From positions 1 through 29,331 of the forward strand of contig JBBIJR010000045.1 of NCBI GenBank assembly GCA_037445875.1: a stretch of 29,331 nt of DNA, read 5' to 3'. The position numbers and the translations under genes are program-made. The notes beneath the pieces are model-generated. The model had not been told where the DNA came from. It did no database searches and worked only from the letters and a program-made list of their open reading frames with translations. Origin of the DNA: JBBIJR01 sp037445875. Its GTDB lineage: Bacteria > CLD3 > SB21. Shown one piece after another: positions 7,534-13,820 of this stretch (position 1 is its first letter; the number at the start of each line of letters is the position of its first letter).

Positions 7534-8313
7534 TTGAAGAGGCTGACTTTGAGAACAAACTATGCCCTGATGGTGTTCGCAGGTCTGTGCCTTGCTGCCA
7601 TGCTGCACGGCCTTTACTGGCACCGCGAATACACCAGCCAAAGGGCGCGCAGCGAGCGCATCCGAGCGGAGGCGGACTCGGTGAAGCGGTTCTTCGTCAA
7701 CTACGTGTACCGATTCCGGCGGCCGATGGAAGTCTGGATCGAGGCCGATAGTGCTTCGCCCTTCCAGTTTCCGCTGAACCTGACCGTTGAGGATGGCGTG
7801 TGGAAGGTTCCCGTTGTGTGGGGACGCCTGTTTTACTTCGACTACAACCACCTGGGCATCGATTTCTTCGGCTACGAAGGCGATACGGTCCGTGCGATAT
7901 ACGACGGCACCATCCTCACCTACGGTCCTGCACCCGGCTACGGCGATCTGGTCGTGGTGATCGAGCACGAGTACCGGGAAGCGTGGAACCGGACTACCGT
8001 ACCCCGGCGATTTCTCTCGATCTACGGCCACCTCCGTCCCGTGCGCGTGCGAGGGGCGGCCTCCGTCCTCCCGTGGGGCCCCGGCGCCCGGGTGAAGAGA
8101 GGCGACGTCATCGGGTTCATCAACGACGACGATCACAACGGGGACGGCAGCGAGCACCTGCACCTCGGGATCCGTCTCGAAAGCGGCGACCGGGACCAGG
8201 CCAACCACAAATGGCTGCGCGGCTACGACAACGAAGCCGGCGACCATCTGCGGTTCTACCGGGACCCCCTCGTTCTTTTCGGACGGCCCGTGCGCTTCCG
8301 GTTTGACGATTGA
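7534..8313 (+). CDS. M23 family metallopeptidase (LytM/peptidoglycan endopeptidase-like)
   Basis: A 259-residue protein with one N-terminal membrane anchor (about residues 10-28, ALMVFAGLCLAAMLHGLYW) and a periplasmic M23 domain. All expected zinc and catalytic positions are visible: His106 and Asp110 in NHLGIDF, His166 in YGHL, and the HxH motif His208/His210 in EHLHLGIRL. It probably cleaves peptide crossbridges of peptidoglycan in cell-wall growth. The TTG at 7534 has AGGA at 7522-7525, but that site lies upstream of the predicted transcription start; an in-frame TTG at 7549 with AAGAGG (7537-7542) at 6-nt spacing is a good alternative giving 254 residues. An extra NDDDHNGDG loop just before HxH looks acidic and possibly cation-binding. 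Confidence 0.88.
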   Translation: MKRLTLRTNYALMVFAGLCLAAMLHGLYWHREYTSQRARSERIRAEADSVKRFFVNYVYRFRRPMEVWIEADSASPFQFPLNLTVEDGVWKVPVVWGRLFYFDYNHLGIDFFGYEGDTVRAIYDGTILTYGPAPGYGDLVVVIEHEYREAWNRTTVPRRFLSIYGHLRPVRVRGAASVLPWGPGARVKRGDVIGFINDDDHNGDGSEHLHLGIRLESGDRDQANHKWLRGYDNEAGDHLRFYRDPLVLFGRPVRFRFDD

Positions 8314-8319
8314 TTTTCT

Positions 8320-8347
8320 TTGCATTTTACTCCGGAGATTCTATATC
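8320..8347 (+). promoter_or_regulatory. Candidate promoter of the DHH phosphoesterase gene
   Basis: TTGCAT (8320-8325), 16 bp, TATATC (8342-8347), located just after the peptidase stop and about 75 bp before the ATG at 8422. Confidence 0.45.
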
Positions 8348-8421
8348 TTGGAGTTCAACACCGGACGACTCTTCGTCACGCGAATACAACCCTAGCGGAG
8401 CCAACAAGACAGGAGACCGTT

Positions 8422-9312
8422 ATGCGTTTGATAACGCGAACCGATCTCGACGGACTGACGTGCGCCGTATTCATCACGATCATGGAAAAGATCAGCGAAG
8501 TCGTTTTCGCTGAACCCAAGGCCATGCAGGACGGTAAGGTGCCCGTCAACGACCACGACATCATCGCGAATCTGCCTTATAACCCTAAGTGCGCGCTCTG
8601 GTTCGATCATCACACCAGTCAGATGATCCATTCGGAAAACGAAAACTACAAGGGCAAGTTCGCCGTCGCACCGAGCTGCGCCCGAGTCGTGTACGATTTC
8701 TACCAGCACCCCGATGAACTGAAGCCGTTCCAGGAACTGCTTGTTGAGACCGACCGGGTCGACAGCGCGCAGTTGACCATGGAAGACGTATTGAATCCCA
8801 AGGGCTGGGTCCTCGTTTCTTATACGCTCGATCCGCGTTCCGGTCTGGCGGAATTCGAGGATTATTTCCAGCGCATGATCGGCTGGATCCAGGTGCATCC
8901 CGTCGGCAAGATCCTGGAGCTTCCGGATGTGAAAAGCAAAGTCGACAAGTATCTTTCCGATCAGGAGCGTTTCAAAGAGGCGCTGCTGAAACACTCACGC
9001 CAGGACGGCAACGTGATCGTCACGGATCAGCGCGGAGTGAAAGACTTCCCCGCCGGCAATCGGTTCCTGATCTACACGCTCTTTCCCACCGCGAACATTT
9101 CGGCCCGGCTTTTCCGGGGCAAGGAGGAAGGGATTACGGTGTGCGCGGTCGGCCACTCCATATTCAATCGCACTTCGAAGACGGACGTGGGGGCCCTGAT
9201 GGCCGAATACGGAGGCGGCGGGCACAAGGGCGCCGGTACGTGCCAGTTGAAAAACGCCGAGGCCGACGCCAAAGTCGCCGAAATCGTGGAGAGGATGAAA
9301 AAGGCTGGCTAG
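8422..9312 (+). CDS. DHH/DHHA1 family phosphoesterase
   Basis: A 296-residue cytoplasmic protein. The start at ATG 8422 is chosen over a longer frame (from 8320) because AGGAG sits at 8411-8415 with 6-nt spacing and residue 1 begins the first conserved strand. Metal-binding motifs of the DHH superfamily are present: Asp8/Asp10 in TRTDLDG, the DHH triplet Asp62-His63-His64 in WFDHHTS, and the DHHA1 glycine-rich GGGGHKGAGTC near residue 265. The family includes exopolyphosphatases, oligoribonuclease/NrnA and c-di-AMP phosphodiesterases; the size and architecture fit an NrnA- or exopolyphosphatase-like enzyme, but the substrate cannot be set from sequence alone. It ends one base before the convergent gene's stop. 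Confidence 0.85.
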   Translation: MRLITRTDLDGLTCAVFITIMEKISEVVFAEPKAMQDGKVPVNDHDIIANLPYNPKCALWFDHHTSQMIHSENENYKGKFAVAPSCARVVYDFYQHPDELKPFQELLVETDRVDSAQLTMEDVLNPKGWVLVSYTLDPRSGLAEFEDYFQRMIGWIQVHPVGKILELPDVKSKVDKYLSDQERFKEALLKHSRQDGNVIVTDQRGVKDFPAGNRFLIYTLFPTANISARLFRGKEEGITVCAVGHSIFNRTSKTDVGALMAEYGGGGHKGAGTCQLKNAEADAKVAEIVERMKKAG

Positions 9313-9313
9313 C

Positions 9314-10468
9314 TCACGCCTCCGTGATCTTGATCTGAATCCCCTTCAGTATGAGCTGATCGATGAAGGCGTCCGCGGGAATGCACACCTCCTGCGGTTT
9401 GGCGCCTTTCTGCCCGATCTTGCCGGCGGACAGCATCTGCGCGACGATCGATATGGGATAAGCCGTCATGCGCATCATCGCCGTGATCCGGGCGGCCGGC
9501 TCTCCGTAGTCGACGATCTCATACTGGACGTGACGCGGCCATCCATCCTTCTTTCCTTCCACATCCACACGCACCAGTACGCAATCGTGTCCGGAAACGG
9601 TCAACCGTTCCGTCAGGACCTGTGCGAGCACGTCTCTCGGGACAACGGTGACGTTGTCGATCTTGATGGGCCGTGTGCCGGTCAAGCCGAGGTCCATGAG
9701 CAGCTTGAATTGCGCGCAATGGCCGGGATACCGGATGGTCTTGTAGTCCAGATTTCTGACCCGGCCGTGGTACGTCATCGGCAGCGTCGAGGTTCCACCG
9801 GAAGTATTGAACGCCTCCAATTTGCCGAAGGGCTCGGGGAATTCGATCTCCTCAACCTCGGTCATTGGATCGACCTGCACGATCTCTCCGTCGCGGATCT
9901 TCACGCAGGGCTCGACGTATTCGTTGATCAGGCCATGAACGGAGAATACCAGCATATAGTTCATCGGCGGCTTTGGGTTCAGCGGCAGTCCTCCCACGCG
10001 AATGCGCACCGTGTGCGCTTCATCGACGCGACGGATCCCGTCCGCCACGAGGATGGAGGCCATACCCGGCGCCAGTCCGCAATCGGGCACGACGGTCACC
10101 TGCCGTTTGAACGCCCGCTCGTCGAGCGAAAGCTCCTTCTGCACGATCGTGTTGTTTCCTCCGAGATCGCAGAAATGGCAGCCGCACTGGACGGCCAGCC
10201 GGGCGAGTTCGTAATTGTAGTTGTACGTCACGGCGCTCACGACGGTGTCGGCCTGCTCCATCAACGGCTTCAGGGCATCCCGGTCGTTGATGTCCATCTT
10301 CTTTGTCTCGAGGCGAAGCTCGTGCACATTGTCGATGAAGATTTCCGTCTCTTTCAGCCTCCGGGCCTCCGCATCCACAACGGTGACGCTTTCGATGGCC
10401 GAGTTTTTCAGGAGGTCGTACGTGATGGCCCGACCCATCAGGCCCGCACCCAGCTGCAGGATTCTCAT
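9314..10468 (-). CDS. Saccharopine dehydrogenase-like NAD(P)-dependent oxidoreductase
   Basis: A 384-residue protein with an N-terminal Rossmann fold (GAGLMGRA at residues 7-14, VVDAEARR at the end of beta2, the usual NAD(P)-discriminating position) and a C-terminal saccharopine-dehydrogenase substrate domain (PDCGLAPGM, GGLPL, THG/YHGRVR and MRMTAYPIS stretches). Relatives include lysine 6-dehydrogenase and carboxynorspermidine synthase; the exact substrate is unclear. The ATG at 10468 has AGGAG (minus strand, 10478-10482) that overlaps the previous gene's stop region, so it is the third gene of the pgi-TPR-dehydrogenase operon. Its stop is one base from that of the convergent DHH gene, leaving no room for a separate terminator. 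Confidence 0.86.
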   Translation of the reverse strand: MRILQLGAGLMGRAITYDLLKNSAIESVTVVDAEARRLKETEIFIDNVHELRLETKKMDINDRDALKPLMEQADTVVSAVTYNYNYELARLAVQCGCHFCDLGGNNTIVQKELSLDERAFKRQVTVVPDCGLAPGMASILVADGIRRVDEAHTVRIRVGGLPLNPKPPMNYMLVFSVHGLINEYVEPCVKIRDGEIVQVDPMTEVEEIEFPEPFGKLEAFNTSGGTSTLPMTYHGRVRNLDYKTIRYPGHCAQFKLLMDLGLTGTRPIKIDNVTVVPRDVLAQVLTERLTVSGHDCVLVRVDVEGKKDGWPRHVQYEIVDYGEPAARITAMMRMTAYPISIVAQMLSAGKIGQKGAKPQEVCIPADAFIDQLILKGIQIKITEA

Positions 10469-10480
10469 GCTCCGTGTCTC

Positions 10481-10801
10481 CTAGCCCTCTTCCAGTCCGT
10501 CCAGGGCCTCTTGCAGTTCCGTTACCGTATGCAGGTCCCCTTTCTGCCGTCCGACTTCCATTCCCTTGCGGAACAGGGAACCGGCTTCCTCCTTGCGGTT
10601 GAGGGTCTCCAGCAGCTTTCCCATGGGATAATAGGCGGCCAAGTAGTCGGGCGTGGCCGTTACGATGCGATGGAATTCCGCGAGGGCCTCTTCCGTACGG
10701 CCGAAACTCACCAGTTCCATGGCCAGGCCGTAACGCAAGAACGTGTCCGCCGGTTGCTTTTCGAGCAATTCCCGGAGAATGTCCAATCGCGATCGACTCA
10801 T
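10481..10801 (-). CDS. Small tetratricopeptide repeat protein
   Basis: A 106-residue helical protein. Residues about 4-37 and 38-71 are two TPR units (FLRYGLAMELVSFGRTEEAL; YYPMGKLLETLNRKEEAGSL) followed by a capping helix. Its ATG overlaps the pgi stop by four bases (ATGA), which points to translational coupling. Short TPR proteins of this type are common next to metabolic genes in these phyla, but no function is assigned. No signal peptide. Confidence 0.8.
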   Translation of the reverse strand: MSRSRLDILRELLEKQPADTFLRYGLAMELVSFGRTEEALAEFHRIVTATPDYLAAYYPMGKLLETLNRKEEAGSLFRKGMEVGRQKGDLHTVTELQEALDGLEEG

Positions 10802-12162
10802 CCGACCGTTTTACGCTCGATGTTTCCGATCCGCCGGCCGAGCTCGGCCGCCCTGGCTTCGTAGCCTTTCTTGCCCAGCAGGGCAAACATGTTCGTTTTG
10901 TACGCTTCGACGCCCGGCTGATCGAACGGATTGACTCCGATCAGATAGCCGCTGATGGCGCACGCTTTCTCGAAGAAGTAGATCATCTGTCCAAGGTAGT
11001 ACGCGTTCAGTTCTGGCAGGCGCACGGCCAGGTTGGGAACCTGACCGTCCCGATGGGCCAGGGCAACCCCCTCAAACGCCTTACCGTTCACGTAGTCGAA
11101 CGTGCAGCCGGTGAGGAAATTGAAGCCATCGAGGTCTTTGTCGAGCCCCGGAATCTGCGCGCCGGAGCGCGGTTCGTCCGACCAGAGGAAGGTTTCGAAG
11201 ATGTTGCGCGTACCCTGCTGAATCCACTGGCCCATGGAGTGGAGGTCGGTGGAAAAATCGACCGAAGCGGGATAGAGACTCTTGTGGTCCTTGCCTTCGC
11301 TTTCGCCGTACAACTGTTTCCACCATTCTGAGATAAAGTGGAGCGACGGATCGAAATTGGCCAGAATCTCGATGGCCTTTCCCTTCTGATACATCCGATA
11401 ACGGATGACGGCGTATGTGTAGGCCGCGTTGTTCTTGAGACGGGCATCCTGTGTGATCTTCTCCATATCGCGGGCGCCCTGCAGCAGGGCCCGGATGTCC
11501 ACGCCGGCCGCGGCGATTGGAAGGAGTCCTACCGGTGTAAGGACCGAGTACCGGCCGCCGACATCGTCCGGTATGATGAACGTACGATAGCCTTCCTCAT
11601 CGGCCATGGTTTTGAGCGAGCCTCGTTTCTCATCCGTCGTGGCGACGATGCGCCGCGCCGCCTGCTCCTTCGACATGCCCGCTTCCAGCAACGCACGCAG
11701 GTAGCGGAGTCCGAGCGCAGGTTCCGTGGTGGTCCCCGATTTGGAAATCACATTGACGAAGACGCGCTTGTTCACGAGCGCTTCGGTCATGTGCTCGTAG
11801 TACCGGCCGCTCATCTGGTGCCCCGCGAAGAAGATCTGCGGCACTTTATGGGGAAGGCTGTTATGAAAACTGTGCGACAACGCCTCGATCACCGCCCTGG
11901 CCCCGAGGTACGAACCCCCGATGCCGATGACCACCAGCGCATCGGACGTCTTTCGAATCTCGTCGGCTACCTGGATGATGCGATCGACTTCCTGCTCCGG
12001 CATACGGCCGGAGAGATCCAGCCAGCCCAGGAAGTCGTTTCCGGCGCCCGTCCGTTTTTCAACGACTGCATGAACGCGGTCTACGTCGGCCTGGCAGCCG
12101 AAGATCTCCTGCTCAGTCAGAAAATCGAGAACGTGCGTATAGTCAACTTGTATGGACTTCAT
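10798..12162 (-). CDS. pgi: Glucose-6-phosphate isomerase
   Basis: A 454-residue enzyme interconverting glucose 6-phosphate and fructose 6-phosphate in glycolysis and gluconeogenesis. Family signatures are intact: IGIGGSYLGARA (about 79-90), the phosphate-binding SKSGTTTEP loop, GGRYSVLTPVGLLP (PGI signature 1 with the catalytic region), the NFDPSLHFISEWWKQLYGES segment and QPGVEAYK near the C-terminus with the catalytic Lys. The length matches the short bacterial (Bacillus-like) form rather than the 550-residue proteobacterial form. The ATG at 12162 is preceded on the minus strand by AAGGAGG (12174-12180) and a promoter at 12202-12230. It heads the operon with the small TPR protein and the dehydrogenase. 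Confidence 0.97.
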   Translation of the reverse strand: MKSIQVDYTHVLDFLTEQEIFGCQADVDRVHAVVEKRTGAGNDFLGWLDLSGRMPEQEVDRIIQVADEIRKTSDALVVIGIGGSYLGARAVIEALSHSFHNSLPHKVPQIFFAGHQMSGRYYEHMTEALVNKRVFVNVISKSGTTTEPALGLRYLRALLEAGMSKEQAARRIVATTDEKRGSLKTMADEEGYRTFIIPDDVGGRYSVLTPVGLLPIAAAGVDIRALLQGARDMEKITQDARLKNNAAYTYAVIRYRMYQKGKAIEILANFDPSLHFISEWWKQLYGESEGKDHKSLYPASVDFSTDLHSMGQWIQQGTRNIFETFLWSDEPRSGAQIPGLDKDLDGFNFLTGCTFDYVNGKAFEGVALAHRDGQVPNLAVRLPELNAYYLGQMIYFFEKACAISGYLIGVNPFDQPGVEAYKTNMFALLGKKGYEARAAELGRRIGNIERKTVG

Positions 12163-12201
12163 GAGTCTCTTCTCCTCCTTGCCATCGGGTTGCGCCTAAG
12201 C

Positions 12202-12230
12202 AATATAGCGGGCCTCTGTCTGAAATACAA
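12202..12230 (-). promoter_or_regulatory. Sigma70-type promoter of pgi
   Basis: On the minus strand TTGTAT (12225-12230) is followed by 17 bp and TATATT (12202-12207). The start of transcription would be near 12195, ahead of the AAGGAGG at 12174-12180. It is divergent from the arsR-like promoter in the same 156-bp gap. Confidence 0.6.
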
Positions 12231-12261
12231 TTGCTTTTGCCGGACCCGGCGCACACACCCC

Positions 12262-12310
12262 TTGACTTGGTGTCCTTTTTTTCTTATTTAACAGTTAAAT
12301 AACTGTTCAA
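12262..12310 (+). promoter_or_regulatory. ArsR-like promoter with overlapping palindromic operator
   Basis: TTGACT (12262-12267) and TATTTA (12285-12290) are spaced by 17 bp. Two perfect inverted repeats overlap on the -10 and start site: TATTTAA-CAG-TTAAATA (12285-12301) and AACAGTT-AAAT-AACTGTT (12290-12307). AT-rich dyads covering the -10 are the standard operator layout of SmtB/ArsR repressors, so the downstream repressor most likely shuts off its own transcript here. Confidence 0.65.
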
Positions 12311-12318
12311 CCATTGAC

Positions 12319-12726
12319 ATGTTGAAACCCGGACTCAAATCTGCCCTGCGCGTTCACGAGGAACGGCATGACCGCATGGATGCCTGTGACGTCGATTTCT
12401 TCGACGTCAAGAAAATCAAATGGTTACGCAAGCGCATGCGTCCCGAGCAGGAGTTGTATGAATTGGCGGAAGTATTCGGCATCCTGAGCGACACCACGCG
12501 GTTGAAGATCGTTTTGGCACTGACCGAAGCCGAATTGTGTGTCTGCGACCTGGCCAATTTTCTCGGGATCACCAAGTCTGCCGTCTCCCATCATCTGAGA
12601 CTGCTCCGTAACCTTCGCCTCGTGAGATTCCGCCGAGAGGGAAAGATGACCTATTATGCCCTTGACGATGCCCACATAACGACCCTGCTTCGGCAGGCGA
12701 CGGAACACGTTCAGGAAGACAGGTAA
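12319..12726 (+). CDS. ArsR/SmtB family metal-responsive repressor
   Basis: A 135-residue winged-helix repressor. The recognition helix region (LANFLGITKSAVSHHLRLLR) and wing (VRFRREGKMTYYAL) are typical. Two metal sites can be read: Cys74-Val-Cys76 in ELCVCDL on the alpha-3 helix, as in ArsR and CadC, with Cys23 available from the N-terminal arm; and Asp117-x-His119 ... His130-x2-Glu133 on alpha-5, with exactly the spacing of the SmtB zinc site. Such proteins leave their operator when they bind Zn, Cd, Pb or As(III). ATG 12319 has no clear SD and lies about 20 nt from the predicted transcript start; ATG 12376 is an alternative that shortens the arm but keeps Cys23. It overlaps the permease start by one base, so they are one operon. 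Confidence 0.88.
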   Translation: MLKPGLKSALRVHEERHDRMDACDVDFFDVKKIKWLRKRMRPEQELYELAEVFGILSDTTRLKIVLALTEAELCVCDLANFLGITKSAVSHHLRLLRNLRLVRFRREGKMTYYALDDAHITTLLRQATEHVQEDR

Positions 12727-13817
12727 TGGAGAACATCCTGTTGTACATTCGCGACGTATCCGTGTCTACGTTCGACATCCTGCTGGATGCGTCGCTGTAT
12801 CTCCTGATCGGATTTGTCGTCGCGGGTCTGTTGAAGGCTTTTGTACGGGCGGACCAGATCATTCGCCATATCGGCGAGCCCACGTTTTCGTCCGTCTTTA
12901 AGGCCTCGCTGCTGGGTACGCCGCTGCCTCTGTGCTCGTGCAGCGTGATTCCTGTGGCGACATCCCTTCGGCAAAACGGCGCCAGCAAAGGTGCGACCAT
13001 GAGTTTTCTCATCTCGACGCCGGAATCGGGCGTCGATTCGATCGCCGTTTCGTACGCCATGCTGGACCCGCTGATGACCGTTTTCCGTCCGTTTGCCGCT
13101 TTTGTAACGGGTTTTGCATCCGGTGCGCTGGAAAACCTCGGCTCGCGCAACGGCGAGGCGTGTGCACGCCCGGCTCCTCTACCCATTCGGACGGACCACG
13201 ATACCTGTGACTGCGATTGCGAAACCGTTCAGACGGAGGCCGCCTCGAAATCCGCCCTGCGGCGTTTGAAAGAGGGCATGACGTACGCCTTTACCGATCT
13301 GGTCGGGGATGTGGCTTACTACCTCGTGATCGGTCTGGCCATATCCGGCCTGATAACCGCCCTGGTTCCTGCCGGGTTCTTTCACCGATATCTCACCAGC
13401 GACCTCACGGTGATGCTTCTCATGCTGGTGCTGGGCATTCCGATGTATGTCTGCGCCAGCGCCTCCACACCTATCGCAGCGGCCTTGATCTTGAAGGGAG
13501 CTTCGCCGGGTGCCGCGCTCGTCTTTCTGCTCGTTGGACCCGCCACCAATCTGGCCACGATCGGGGTGGTGCGCAAGTTCCTCGGCTTGCGCTCCTTCTG
13601 GATCTACCTGACGACCATATCGGTCGCGGCGTTGCTGCTGGGCTTACTGCTGAACTTCATCTACCGTTCGTTCGACCTGCCGATGGACGTGCGGATGGGC
13701 TCGGGATCCGAATGGCTTCCGCCGTGGGTGCGCTACGTCAGCGCGCTGATCCTTTTTCCCTTTCTGATCAGGGGCATCCGGCGCGAGATCAGCCACCGAT
13801 TTCTGCACAAATCCTGA
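12726..13817 (+). CDS. ArsP_1/SO_0444-like metal(loid) efflux permease
   Basis: A 363-residue inner-membrane protein with about eight hydrophobic segments in two homologous halves. Each half has the family signature: TPLPLCSCSVIPVATSLR (about 65-82, with Cys70 and Cys72) plus GASKGATMSFLISTPESG, and IPMYVCASASTPIAAALI plus GASPGAALVFLLVGPATN. The loop between halves carries Cys146 and a His158/Cys161/Cys163/Cys165 cluster (CDCDCE), a likely metal-binding segment. This pattern is closest to the permease group described as SO_0444-type Cu/Zn efflux; the related ArsP exports organoarsenicals. The ATG overlaps the repressor stop (TAATG), so repression and efflux are coupled. Substrate (Zn, Cu, Cd or As species) is not decidable from sequence alone. 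Confidence 0.88.
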   Translation: MENILLYIRDVSVSTFDILLDASLYLLIGFVVAGLLKAFVRADQIIRHIGEPTFSSVFKASLLGTPLPLCSCSVIPVATSLRQNGASKGATMSFLISTPESGVDSIAVSYAMLDPLMTVFRPFAAFVTGFASGALENLGSRNGEACARPAPLPIRTDHDTCDCDCETVQTEAASKSALRRLKEGMTYAFTDLVGDVAYYLVIGLAISGLITALVPAGFFHRYLTSDLTVMLLMLVLGIPMYVCASASTPIAAALILKGASPGAALVFLLVGPATNLATIGVVRKFLGLRSFWIYLTTISVAALLLGLLLNFIYRSFDLPMDVRMGSGSEWLPPWVRYVSALILFPFLIRGIRREISHRFLHKS

Positions 13818-13820
13818 ACG

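Noticed and set aside
9530..10864. Plus-strand frame of 444 codons opposite the dehydrogenase and TPR genes
   Set aside because: Shadow of real minus-strand genes with Rossmann and TPR signatures.
12798..13385. Possible integrated or mobile element near the metal permease
   Set aside because: No transposase, integrase, direct repeat or att-like sequence is visible; base composition is similar to its neighbours.
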